Shown here in pieces: positions 16,336 through 25,021 of a stretch of 64,000 nucleotides of DNA (its first letter is position 1; the number at the start of each line of letters is the position of its first letter). This DNA is from Mycobacteroides franklinii. Its GTDB lineage: Bacteria > Actinomycetota > Actinomycetes > Mycobacteriales > Mycobacteriaceae. The stretch spans positions 62,001 through 126,000 of the forward strand of contig NZ_MAFQ01000014.1 in assembly GCF_002013895.1 (NCBI RefSeq), written 5' to 3'. The notes under the pieces were generated by a model. That model did not search any database. It was not told where the DNA came from and saw nothing but the letters and a program-made list of their open reading frames with translations. A program made the position numbers and the translations under genes.

Positions 16336-16650
16336 TCAATCCCCACGTCCTGGTTCGGTGTACGTATCGCGGACTGCTTGCACACTCGTTCGCTTTGACT
16401 TGCGTACATCCGAGACCACCACCCATAGCTGGCAAGCCAATAGAACCCCCATCACACCGAGCCAGGCGCCGGGGAGACCTTGACCCGCAACGCCAACCAC
16501 GATGTTGATCGCACCGATACTCATCGCCAGAACTCCGACGAGGACCCCGCCACCGGGACTGAGCGCACGGCCGGACAGACCCCCTAGCAAGTTCAGCACA
16601 CCCACCAGTACCAGCGCTACACCCAGGGCGATCGTGATTTCGTCAATCAT
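16336..16650 (-). CDS. Small multi-pass membrane protein
   Basis: 104 aa from ATG 16650, which follows GGAAGG. Three hydrophobic spans (about residues 6-25, 35-58 and 60-80: IALGVALVLVGVLNLLGG, GVLVGVLAMSIGAINIVVGVAG, WLGVMGVLLACQLWVVV) precede a basic tail. A start at 16710 would add a non-hydrophobic extension and has no better ribosome site. Function unknown. Confidence 0.55.
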   Translation of the reverse strand: MIDEITIALGVALVLVGVLNLLGGLSGRALSPGGGVLVGVLAMSIGAINIVVGVAGQGLPGAWLGVMGVLLACQLWVVVSDVRKSKRTSVQAVRDTYTEPGRGD

Positions 16651-16758
16651 GGAGCCTTCCTTACCTTTGTGTACCAAAATCGGATTGCAGGCGGCGGCCC
16701 GCAGGTGCACTCGGCGGCAGCAGTAGCCTTCATTTTCCTTGTCTCCGTTCTGATTTAC

Positions 16759-17418
16759 CTAGGCCGGGCTAGGCGGGCGTGTCTTGCAAGCCGCGGCGGC
16801 GAAACGGCTTGATCGGTGGGAGCGCAGGCCGTGTGTGCTGAACACTTCGCCGCATCCGTTGCACTGCCATCGCTCTTCAACGTCAATGTCGAGGGCGTTC
16901 GCAGCTTCGAGCAGCGGGTCTCCGTGACACGGCTGAGTCACCGGGCAATAGCACGCCACGTCTCGGCCCCGAGCGTCGATAATCCACTTCGCGAACCGCA
17001 CTGGCTCCCACTCACGGCGTCGAACGGCCAACAGCTCGCGGTATAGCTCTACCGCATGATCGACAGCACCCCCAGGATCAGCGGCCTCCGCATAGAGCAC
17101 GTCCGGGGGCGGCATAGCGCCAATACCCTGATCCCATTGCACAACGTCAGACCATTTGAAGCCCACCACAGTCCTCCCGACAATGTGGAATGGATTCCCG
17201 TACCGGCTTGGCCGCGTAATACACAAGACGCCCGCCGGTAACCGCGACCCCTTCGTACGCCTGCGTTGCAGACGACGAGGGTGACGACAGTCCGGGCAGC
17301 ACTTACTGTCCGGCCGCACTGCATCACACCGAGACAGCAGGCAGCTGCACCACCGGCACGGCGTATCAGCACGCTCACCGCCAAGAAGAACGACGCTCTG
17401 CGCCACTTGACTAATCAC
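16759..17418 (-). CDS. DUF4326-domain protein with flanking Cys clusters
   Basis: 219 aa. The DUF4326 core spans residues about 62-175, recognised by ITRPSRYGNPF at the start and DVACYCPVTQPCHGDPLLEAAN at the end. DUF4326 proteins are common in phages and mobile elements; their activity is not known to me. N-terminal CRWCSC and CCPDC, and a C-terminal WQCNGCGEVFSTHGLRSH look like additional zinc-binding pieces. GTG 17418 follows GGGAGG. Confidence 0.65.
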   Translation of the reverse strand: MISQVAQSVVLLGGERADTPCRWCSCLLSRCDAVRPDSKCCPDCRHPRRLQRRRTKGSRLPAGVLCITRPSRYGNPFHIVGRTVVGFKWSDVVQWDQGIGAMPPPDVLYAEAADPGGAVDHAVELYRELLAVRRREWEPVRFAKWIIDARGRDVACYCPVTQPCHGDPLLEAANALDIDVEERWQCNGCGEVFSTHGLRSHRSSRFAAAACKTRPPSPA

Positions 17419-17440
17419 ACTGCCTCCCTTTGAGTTACCG

Positions 17441-17785
17441 TTACCGGAGGTCGGCGTTGGTTGTGTGCAGTTCGAGCTTGACCGCTCGGAAGTGCAGCTC
17501 GGCGGCTTGGTGGCCTAGTACCGCGCCGAAGACCGTCACGGCACCCGCCACCAACGTTGCGGTTAGACCGTCATGTGCGGAAGGAACTGCAATGATTCCG
17601 ATACCAGACAAGACAAACGCCATGAATCCAGCGACGGCGAATGCCAAGCCGACAGCGCGCATGATCTGGGACGCGCTCTCCAGCGGATGTCGGGCTAGGC
17701 GGGCCTGCTCGTCCAGCGACAGCTGAGCGCCCTTAACGATCTGAATCATTTTGAATCCCTTCATCGCTGTAACGGATCGTCGCAT
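17441..17785 (-). CDS. Small two-span membrane protein, leaderless
   Basis: 114 aa from ATG 17785. Two hydrophobic stretches (IMRAVGLAFAVAGFMAFVLSGIGIIAV and LTATLVAGAVTVFGAVLGHQAA) form a hairpin in the membrane. The -10 box TATGAT ends eight bases before the ATG, so the mRNA should start at or next to the start codon and be leaderless. It is controlled by the same palindromic operator as the 11117 gene. The family is not recognised. Confidence 0.55.
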   Translation of the reverse strand: MRRSVTAMKGFKMIQIVKGAQLSLDEQARLARHPLESASQIMRAVGLAFAVAGFMAFVLSGIGIIAVPSAHDGLTATLVAGAVTVFGAVLGHQAAELHFRAVKLELHTTNADLR

Positions 17786-17792
17786 GATGTAG

Positions 17793-17822
17793 ATCATACC
17801 CCGATAGTGAACTATAGTCAAC
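17793..17822 (-). promoter_or_regulatory. Promoter with palindromic operator (copy 2)
   Basis: -35 TTGACT (17821-17816) and -10 TATGAT (17798-17793) with a 17-base spacer on the minus strand. The near-palindrome GTGAACTATAGTCAAC at 17807-17822 covers the -35 and differs by one base from the copy at 11167-11182. The 222 bases between the 17785 gene start and the eccC end hold no supported gene. Confidence 0.6.
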
Positions 17823-18007
17823 ATCCCGGAAGGAGCGGCGGTCTGGATTCCGGTATCTGCTGCGGAGTTTGGTTACCGGACAGATCACGCGGACATGGAT
17901 GTGAGGCCAGTCTGCTTGCCTGGCCATGTTGTGTTCGCCGCCAGAGCTTTTCGCTCGCCGCCCCGGGTGGTGGTGCAGCCAGCAGGCAGCCGTTAGGCGG
18001 CGGGGGT

Positions 18008-21000
18008 TCATGCGAGGTTGTCGGGTAGTGCGATTTGGATGAACTCGCTGGATCGGCGGTAGGCCAGCAGGCCGCGTCCGGGCGCGAGTTGGCGTTGGGG
18101 TTTGTGGCCGAATCGGATTTCGCCTTCTCGGCGGTCGCCGTCGAGAATGATGACGCCGGAGTGTCCGCGTTCGAGAGCGGTCATGGTGGGGTTGGTGTTG
18201 TAGCGCGTCCAGCTGGCGCTGGTGTGCGCGACGATGAGGTGCAGACCGATGTCGCGGGCGCCGGGGATGAATTCGAGCAAGGGCGCCAATGGGTTTTCTG
18301 TGGGGGAGCCTCCGCTGAGCATGTGCAGATCGTCAATGAATAGGAAGGTGCGCCTGCCCTGGAACACGGTGCGTGCGCGTGATTGCGCATCGCTGGGAAT
18401 AGCGGCTTTCTGCTTCTTCGATCCGATGGCGATCTGTTGGAACAATGTTCGGATTTCGGGGTGCTCTGTGAAGTAGCCCGAAGCTCCTTGGACAGCAGCC
18501 ATGTCGCGGTGGTTGTCGGCGACGAATATGCCTGCGTCAGGGAACGCTTCACGGACGGCTTGCGCGATGGATACCAGGGCCGTGCTCTTGCCGGATTGGC
18601 CGTCCCCCACCACGATGAGGTGGTTACTTGCCGCGAAATCGAGTGTGACGGTGTGGTTTTGCTCGCCGGTTCCGATGGTGACCTTGCCGGGTTCGTGGTC
18701 GAGTTCTGTGTAGAGCACACGGTCGGGCAGCATCCGCGGTACGAAGGCGGCCTTGCGGCTGGCCCATTGGTTGCGAATGGTGGCGACGTGATCTGAGAGC
18801 TGGGTCCCCACGGGGTTCGGGATGGGTGCCAGGGTGTGCAGGCCTCCGGTGCGCAGGCCGCGCCCGGGCTGATTCGGCACGGTGTAGTCGGCGGGCCGCA
18901 GGGCTCCGTGCGGGGTCATCCGTGATTCGGAGCGATCCACAAGACGTAGCTCGATGCGCGAGTCGGTCTTGCTGTTGATTTCGTGGTTGACGGTGCTCCA
19001 TTTGTCGTTGGTGTAGATCAGGTGAATCCCGTAGGACAGACCGGATTGGACCAGCTGGACGATTTCGGCGTGCAGGGCTTCGTGGCGCTGTTTGAGCGCG
19101 GTGAGCCCGTCTACGACCAGGAAGACATCGCCGAAGCCGTCGTCGGGGTAGGGCCGTTTGTCGATGCCGAGCTTGCGGGCCCGGTAGTCGCGGATGGTGA
19201 AGCTGTCGTCGGTGCCTTGGGTGGCGGCCTCGAATGCCCGGCTACGGGTGTTGTAGACGCGGGTGACGGTTTCCATGATGCGGCGCATCCGGTTGGGATC
19301 GGAGGTGGTGACCATGCCGACGTGCGGCAGTCCTGAGATCGCGGGCATCAGGCCGCCGCCGAGGTCGATGGCGTAGATCTGGACTTGTTCGGGGCTGTGG
19401 GTCATGGCCAGGGCGGTGATCAGCGACAGCACGCTGGTGGACTTGCCAGTCTGGGGCGCCCCGACGATGCCGACGTTACCGCCCGCACCGGCCAGATCGA
19501 TCAGCTGTGGATATTGCGCTGCCCGGTAGGGCTCATCGACGCGGGACACGGGCACCACGAGGTTGCCGTTGAGCGTGTCTGAGGGTTCCCACTGCTGGCC
19601 GGTCTGTTCGGTGAGCAGTTCGTCAATGCCTAGTTCGGGGGTGTCCTTGAGCGGTGGACGCCACAGCGGACGATGGAAGTGCTTGGGCCGGACCTTGCCA
19701 ATTTGGTCGCTGAGCACCTTGCATGTCATGGGGCGATCTACGTCATCGTCATCAAGGTGATTGTCGGTCTGCTCGCTGTCAGCAGACTCGGTGCCAGATG
19801 CGTTCTTGTGGTCGGCGTCTACGGCAGGCAGCGCGGCCACTTCGGCTGTGAACCGGTGCGGTTTGATCTCTTGCTCAACGAGTTCATCGGGTGTGTCGGT
19901 GGCCCGTTGTGAGGGTGGAATATATTCAGAGCTGGTGTACCAGAAGCGAAACGGCGCTTCCAGTTCGCCGTCGATGGCCACCAGGAAGGTGCCCGGGGGC
20001 GAGTTTCTCAGGTCGGTAAAGGCTCGTTCGGAACCGGGCACGCCGTGGCCCAGTGCTTCACGGGAGCGCATGACGTTGGTGACCTTGCCCGCCATACGGT
20101 AGCCGAGGTTGGCTTCGATCTTTTCCAGGCGGCCGGAGTCGGCGTGCTGAGATGCATACAGCGCGTGGCACCACAGCGAACGCCCGAGGCGGTTGTAGGA
20201 GACGAACAGGTCGACCAGATCAGGCCGCAAGGTCGTGGCCTCGCCGAATTCGTCGATGATGCAGAAAAGGGCGGGCATCGGTTCGAGTGCGGATTCCCCG
20301 TCTCGCGCGATGTCCCTCTTGCGCTTGATATTCCACTGCAAGGCGTTCTGCAGGCCATGCTCTTTGAGTATTTCCTGGCGGTAGTTCAGCTCCCCCATGA
20401 CCGCATCTACGAATCGGTTGAGAAGGTCAGCGGAGTCTTCGAGGTTGGACACCACGCCATGCACGTGCGGCAGTGATTCCACTGGGGTGAATGTGGCGGC
20501 GCCCTTGAAGTCGCCGAGGATGAACTGCACATCGTCGGGGCTGTGCTCAATGCCGGTCACCAGCACGGTGGTCACGAGGCCGTCAGATTTTCCACCACCG
20601 GTGAATGCGACCATCGAGCCGTGCGGGCCATGGCCACCTTCGGGTTCCTGCTTGAAGTCGTGGTAGTAGATTCCGCCCGGGGTGCGCCCGAGCGGAATGC
20701 GCAGCCGGTCACGTCCAATGGACTTGCCCCAGCGCCGCGTCGGGTCGTAGGTGGCGGGGTCTCCGATGTTGAAGAAGTTCAGGAAGTCTTGTGTGGCTTC
20801 GGCTCTGTCGCGTTCTTCGGCCAGGACGGCTGATTGTCCGCTGTCATCGGGGCGCCATCGTGCCAGGGATCGGAACAGAACGTCGGCGTCTTCGACGGAG
20901 AGCTGATCGGGGGTGGCCACAGGCTTGAGTTCGCGCGTCGGGGTGGCACCGGAGTTGAGCAGCGAGCGCCTGGGCGCATCAGTGCTACTGCGGCTGCTGC

Positions 21001-21049
21001 TGGCGCCGGACTCGTTGTGGTCCTCGCGCACGAGGTGCAATGCAGTCAT
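18008..21049 (-). CDS. eccCb: EccC ATPase part: three FtsK/SpoIIIE domains, no membrane anchor
   Basis: 1013 aa. EccC is the hexameric motor of ESX secretion. This product holds all three ATPase domains. D1 has a P-loop at about residues 148-155 (AFTGGGKS, with Ala in place of the first Gly) and Walker B FCIIDE near 263-268. D2 has GAPQTGKST and FLVVDG; D3 has GDGQSGKST and FLFIDD. The transmembrane part is encoded by the preceding gene, whose stop overlaps this ATG as TGATG. In ESX-1 EccC is split between D1 and D2; here it is split before D1. It should dock on EccB/EccD/EccE encoded in both arms. Confidence 0.9.
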   Translation of the reverse strand: MTALHLVREDHNESGASSSRSSTDAPRRSLLNSGATPTRELKPVATPDQLSVEDADVLFRSLARWRPDDSGQSAVLAEERDRAEATQDFLNFFNIGDPATYDPTRRWGKSIGRDRLRIPLGRTPGGIYYHDFKQEPEGGHGPHGSMVAFTGGGKSDGLVTTVLVTGIEHSPDDVQFILGDFKGAATFTPVESLPHVHGVVSNLEDSADLLNRFVDAVMGELNYRQEILKEHGLQNALQWNIKRKRDIARDGESALEPMPALFCIIDEFGEATTLRPDLVDLFVSYNRLGRSLWCHALYASQHADSGRLEKIEANLGYRMAGKVTNVMRSREALGHGVPGSERAFTDLRNSPPGTFLVAIDGELEAPFRFWYTSSEYIPPSQRATDTPDELVEQEIKPHRFTAEVAALPAVDADHKNASGTESADSEQTDNHLDDDDVDRPMTCKVLSDQIGKVRPKHFHRPLWRPPLKDTPELGIDELLTEQTGQQWEPSDTLNGNLVVPVSRVDEPYRAAQYPQLIDLAGAGGNVGIVGAPQTGKSTSVLSLITALAMTHSPEQVQIYAIDLGGGLMPAISGLPHVGMVTTSDPNRMRRIMETVTRVYNTRSRAFEAATQGTDDSFTIRDYRARKLGIDKRPYPDDGFGDVFLVVDGLTALKQRHEALHAEIVQLVQSGLSYGIHLIYTNDKWSTVNHEINSKTDSRIELRLVDRSESRMTPHGALRPADYTVPNQPGRGLRTGGLHTLAPIPNPVGTQLSDHVATIRNQWASRKAAFVPRMLPDRVLYTELDHEPGKVTIGTGEQNHTVTLDFAASNHLIVVGDGQSGKSTALVSIAQAVREAFPDAGIFVADNHRDMAAVQGASGYFTEHPEIRTLFQQIAIGSKKQKAAIPSDAQSRARTVFQGRRTFLFIDDLHMLSGGSPTENPLAPLLEFIPGARDIGLHLIVAHTSASWTRYNTNPTMTALERGHSGVIILDGDRREGEIRFGHKPQRQLAPGRGLLAYRRSSEFIQIALPDNLA

Positions 21050-22266
21050 CAGGCGGTCTCCCAGTCGGTGATAGGCGTGAAGTAGCGCATGAGGGTTCCC
21101 TCTTGCAGGTAGTACACGCGGTCGTCTTTCTTGGCGGCCAGCGCTGATGGTGTGGTCGCTGAATGCAACACGGCTACACCGTCTTTGCCGTCATCGCCGG
21201 TGATCAGTGAGGAGTCGGCTTCGGGGTCATCAATGATGACCAGCATGCGGCGCTGGGCGGCATCACCAGAGGATGTCAGCGGATTGTGGCTGCTGCGATT
21301 GCTCAGCTCACTCTGGAAGCGGGCCAGAAACGCAGCGACGGTCGGGAAGATCAGCCGGGCTGGACCGGACTTGTCGATGAACTCTGGGTCGGCGCAGTGC
21401 GGCGCGTATTTGAGCGGCTCCCATTCGGCGGGCCTGTTGGTGATGGCGGCGATGAGCAGCTCGTCGGGGCCGTGGAACAGGGCAGCCTGGGCGGTGGCTG
21501 CGCGCAGCATGGCGGTGATGACGGGCCGACCTGCTTCGTCAGCGATGAAGGTGTGGATGGGTTGATCGAATAGCGCCAGCGGGCGCGGGACACCGGTAAT
21601 AATTTGGTGGGTTTGGCCGAACTCGCGCAACGCAACGGTGCTGACGGTCTCGCGCACGTCGGGCGGGGGAATGTCTTCGGGCAGAATGATGTGCGCGGCG
21701 GTCAGGGTCGCGCCGATACCGATGCGCACGTGTCCGAAATTGTTGAGCCCTGATCCGAAGCTGCTGACGTTCATGACTCGTTCCCACTGGCGAGCGGTGC
21801 CCGCCAACGTGTTTAGGGCACGCGGGTCGGGATGGTGCCAGTTGATTTCGTGGGCTTGGGCCTCCTGCGCATCGTGCATCGTCTTGCGGGCCTGGTCGAG
21901 ATTGTTGCAGTAGTCGCCGCGGCCCTTGTTCAGCTGCGGCTTGGTCTGCTTGTCGCCTTCGCTTCTGCCCATGCCGCCGCGGAACATCATGAACATGCTG
22001 ACGGCCATCATCGGCAAGAAGATGAAGCCGCCGCCCGCGATGGAGCGCACACCGAGAACGAAGAGCATGATGAGCAGGCCCACGACCGACACGATGAGCA
22101 CGACCATCCACACCCACATCGGTGGGTTTTGCGGGATGGACGGTTTGAGTTCAGCCGGTGAGGCAACCTCGACGTTGACTTCCGTGGTCGGTGGTGCGGG
22201 CACGCGGCGGCGCCGGAAGTTGAGCTTTAAGATTCTGTCGCTGGTGGAGATGTTCACGAATGCCAC
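21049..22266 (-). CDS. eccCa: EccC membrane part: two TM helices and stalk domain
   Basis: 405 aa, GTG 22266. It carries the N-terminal EccC features: two membrane helices at about residues 50-71 and 77-94 (WVWMVVLIVSVVGLLIMLFV; GFIFLPMMAVSMFMMF), then the cytosolic region with RARVMNVSSFGSGL-like spacing (here RQWERVMNVSSFGSGLNNF), DELLIAAI and MLVIIDD. In intact EccC this is followed directly by ATPase 1; here the chain ends at DWETA and ATPase 1-3 start in the coupled next gene. The two must associate to make a functional motor. Confidence 0.85.
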   Translation of the reverse strand: MAFVNISTSDRILKLNFRRRRVPAPPTTEVNVEVASPAELKPSIPQNPPMWVWMVVLIVSVVGLLIMLFVLGVRSIAGGGFIFLPMMAVSMFMMFRGGMGRSEGDKQTKPQLNKGRGDYCNNLDQARKTMHDAQEAQAHEINWHHPDPRALNTLAGTARQWERVMNVSSFGSGLNNFGHVRIGIGATLTAAHIILPEDIPPPDVRETVSTVALREFGQTHQIITGVPRPLALFDQPIHTFIADEAGRPVITAMLRAATAQAALFHGPDELLIAAITNRPAEWEPLKYAPHCADPEFIDKSGPARLIFPTVAAFLARFQSELSNRSSHNPLTSSGDAAQRRMLVIIDDPEADSSLITGDDGKDGVAVLHSATTPSALAAKKDDRVYYLQEGTLMRYFTPITDWETA

Positions 22267-22306
22267 CCCATCTGTGTGCCGGTCGGTTCAAGGACTAACG
22301 CGGTGC

Positions 22307-23770
22307 TCATGCGCCGGGCTGCTTCGCTGCGTCTTGGATCTGCCAGGCGGCAGCATTCGAGAGTGTCAATCCTGCTGGCAGCCAACGCAACACCACCCAG
22401 GGCGCGGGGGTCGGTCGGCCAGATAAGCCGAGGGCTGAGCGGGTCTGTTGGTCGGCTTGGCCGATGGTGGCGATGCCGTGCCGGACACCGGTATCGGTGA
22501 TCCACCACAAGGATTCGGCGCGATCGCTGCTGGGCTCGTTTCCGGTCAGTTGCACGAAGTTCGCCGAGTCCGGCGCCAGGTACACGCTGTCGGCGATGTC
22601 GGGGCCTTTGGCTGCCAGGTCGATCACACGCCGTTCCCCGCCAAGGGGTATCGGCAGACGGCGCCCGGAAAGAACCTCGATGCGGGCGGCGGGGTCGGCG
22701 CTGTCCTTGCGCCACACCACGCAGGTGAATGGGCTGCTCTCCTGATTGACTACGCGCACGGGCTGCACGGGGTAGTACGAAAGGTTGAACGTCGGGGTGG
22801 CAGGCATAGCGGAAATGGCTGCCGGAGGGACGTTTACGGGTGCGAGCGCACTGGTGCTGGTGTTGCGCAGCATGGCCGCAACGGTCGGCGGGATCTGCTG
22901 GACGCCGCGATCGAGAACAAGGAAGTACTGCTTGTCCCCGGCCGCACCGGTGGTGGTGAGCACGGTGCCCGCTGTCAGCGGCATGGGGGTGGGGTAGGCG
23001 ACGATGGGTGCACCCATGTTGGGGATGGTCGGGACGGTCAGCGGCGGGGTGGGCGGCAGCGCGTCATACAGTGCCCGCGACATCGGGGTGCTGACCGCGG
23101 AGGCGCTGATGCCCAAGGCCAACGTCAGAGCGCGGTTGGAGCGATCCAGTTCGGAGCGGTGCCCGTCGGTGACCAGGTAGGTGCGGCCTTCGTAGTGCAT
23201 GAGCGCGGCCTCGGGGTTGGCCAGCATGGTGGTCCAGTCCCCCAGCTCCGGGGTTCCGGCCAGCACGGTGGTGCGGGGCTGTACCCGGGCGGCGGTGGAG
23301 CCGAGGCGATCGCACAGGCCCCAGCCCACCGTTAGCGGGCTGCGCACGGTCAGATCCTGTGGCGCACCGGGAATGCCCATGGTCGGGCCTTGGGGCAGGG
23401 AGCTGATCTCGGTCAGGGGCACCTGGGTGGGGTTGTCGGCGCTGCCCGCGATGATGCGCGCGGAGGCCAGGTTCAGGACGGGATGGATGACGGGGTTGTC
23501 ATCGCCGACGCGTACGTACAGTGCGCTGCTGCTCTTGGCGGCGACGATCTTGGAGGTGCCGATGCGCGAGGCTGGCCGGATCCATTTCACGATCATGGTG
23601 CCGCCGACGAGGATGATGGCGATCACCAGCCCGACGGCCAGACTCGCCACGTACGCCTTGGATGGGTCGTGGCGCAATGTGACGGTGTGCCGGGCTACAG
23701 CGGTCTCGGTGCGGTGCTTCATGAACCGCCAGGCCGAGGCTTGTTCACTGCTTGCATAGTTCAGCGGCAT
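22307..23770 (-). CDS. eccB: EccB, ESX membrane complex component
   Basis: 487 aa from ATG 23770 (MPLNYASSEQASAWRFMKHR). It has the usual cytosolic N-terminus (RFMKHRTETAVARHTVTL), one membrane helix at about residues 41-62, then a large periplasmic part with repeats such as VGDDNPVIHPVLNLASARII and GWGLCDRLGS, and a distal Cys in FTCVVW that likely pairs with it. EccB forms the periplasmic side of the ESX channel with EccC, EccD and EccE. The length is normal. Confidence 0.92.
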   Translation of the reverse strand: MPLNYASSEQASAWRFMKHRTETAVARHTVTLRHDPSKAYVASLAVGLVIAIILVGGTMIVKWIRPASRIGTSKIVAAKSSSALYVRVGDDNPVIHPVLNLASARIIAGSADNPTQVPLTEISSLPQGPTMGIPGAPQDLTVRSPLTVGWGLCDRLGSTAARVQPRTTVLAGTPELGDWTTMLANPEAALMHYEGRTYLVTDGHRSELDRSNRALTLALGISASAVSTPMSRALYDALPPTPPLTVPTIPNMGAPIVAYPTPMPLTAGTVLTTTGAAGDKQYFLVLDRGVQQIPPTVAAMLRNTSTSALAPVNVPPAAISAMPATPTFNLSYYPVQPVRVVNQESSPFTCVVWRKDSADPAARIEVLSGRRLPIPLGGERRVIDLAAKGPDIADSVYLAPDSANFVQLTGNEPSSDRAESLWWITDTGVRHGIATIGQADQQTRSALGLSGRPTPAPWVVLRWLPAGLTLSNAAAWQIQDAAKQPGA

Positions 23771-23815
23771 GACGTTGGCTCTCCCCACATTGTGAACATC
23801 GTTCTTCTTAACTCA

Positions 23816-25009
23816 TCAGTCCGGAAGTATTCGCCTGATCTGGACCCGATCGGCGCCGACGCCGCTCATCGGGACAGCGCGGACTTTGACCAGCTGCCCG
23901 GAGCTGGGTGCTTCGAGCACCTTGTCCGATGAGATGGCCATCATCATGTGCTCGGCACGCCCGTTTTTCCAGTTGGTCAGCAGCACATCGCCTGCTTTGA
24001 GTTCGCCGTATCCCACGACGCGTCCCTGGTTCATCCAGCCGTAGGTGGTGCGCGGCACGTTGATCCCCGCGCCTTTGTAGGCGTCTTGGACGACGCTGGA
24101 GCAGTCCCAGGCGTTGGGGCCGTTGGCTCCGAAGACATAGGGCTTGCCGACGTTGGTCAGGCCGCGGCGCACGATGGCGTCGCGGGTTTCGTCGCCGCTG
24201 GCGCCCAGTGGCCCGTATTCGCCGGGGGCGGCCATGCCGGTGGCGGCGGCGACGTTCTGCGGCCCGACGCTTCCGGTCAGGGATTGGCCGAGGCCGCCGA
24301 GGCTGGAGAAGATCGGGCCCATCATGTCCAGTGGAGCTTTCAAGATGGTGGCCGGAACTCCCAGGACTGCCGGTGCGATACCGCTGACAGCGGGAATGAC
24401 CGCGGAGGCCAGTCCGCCCACGGGTCCAAGGGCGCCGCCTGCGCTGCCGATGTTGCCCAGACCGCCCAGAGCGCGGGCGGCGGCAGCTGGTGCCGTCCCC
24501 GCCGTCAGCGCAGCGGGTTTGGTGCCCTCTCCCCCGAGCAGTTCACGGAACTTATCGGTGGCCGCACGCACATTGCCCGCATGGGTTTTGCCGTCCCGGA
24601 TCGCATCCTCGTAGGCCGACTTGCCATCAGAAAGCCTCTGCGTCAACGCATCAACGAGCGCCCGCTGACCGGACTGAGACGTACGCGCCGCAGGACCAAG
24701 GGAGGACACATCATCACCGGCAGCCTTGATCACCCGATCAAGGGCCATCACATGCCCACGGTGAGAATCAGCTGCGGCATTGGCCGCCGACACCACCCGA
24801 GCATCAGCAGCAGCCAACGCCGAATTACGCTGCGCCAGCGCAGTATGGGCATCCATCGCCGCCGCCGCGGCACGACCACTACCAGAACCATCGGCCGCAC
24901 TCATCGAGCGCGACGACCACGAATCACCAGAAACCCCAGGCCCCAACGAATCCCGAGCCGAACCAAGCACCCGACCCACCGCATCAACAAACACCGCCAA
25001 ATCAGCCAT
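23816..25009 (-). CDS. ESX-associated NlpC/P60 peptidoglycan endopeptidase
   Basis: 397 aa. Residues 1-190 are a helical DUF4226-type domain shared, nearly residue for residue, with the next protein upstream. The C-terminal ~115 residues are NlpC/P60: catalytic Cys in WDCSSVVQDAYKGAGI, the ISVPRTT-like NVPRTTYGWMNQG, GDVLLTNW and catalytic His in AEHMMMAI. Such enzymes cut cross-linking peptides in the cell wall. ATG 25009 overlaps the upstream stop by one base; GGAGGG encoding the end of the upstream protein doubles as ribosome site. There is no Sec signal, so export by ESX is likely. Confidence 0.8.
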   Translation of the reverse strand: MADLAVFVDAVGRVLGSARDSLGPGVSGDSWSSRSMSAADGSGSGRAAAAAMDAHTALAQRNSALAAADARVVSAANAAADSHRGHVMALDRVIKAAGDDVSSLGPAARTSQSGQRALVDALTQRLSDGKSAYEDAIRDGKTHAGNVRAATDKFRELLGGEGTKPAALTAGTAPAAAARALGGLGNIGSAGGALGPVGGLASAVIPAVSGIAPAVLGVPATILKAPLDMMGPIFSSLGGLGQSLTGSVGPQNVAAATGMAAPGEYGPLGASGDETRDAIVRRGLTNVGKPYVFGANGPNAWDCSSVVQDAYKGAGINVPRTTYGWMNQGRVVGYGELKAGDVLLTNWKNGRAEHMMMAISSDKVLEAPSSGQLVKVRAVPMSGVGADRVQIRRILPD

Positions 25010-25021
25010 CAATACCCTCCA
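24431..25021. repeat. Direct repeat copy A (5' part of the NlpC/P60 gene)
   Basis: This stretch is repeated at 25693-26289. By eye the two copies show no substitutions, only a six-base CCAGAA duplication in copy B (an extra Gly-Ser). The repeat covers the ribosome site, start and entire N-terminal domain. It must be a recent duplication or be kept uniform by gene conversion. Confidence 0.9.

Noticed and set aside
17733..18011. 92-aa minus-strand frame upstream of the 17785 gene
   Set aside because: It runs through the promoter and operator at 17793-17822 and looks non-coding.
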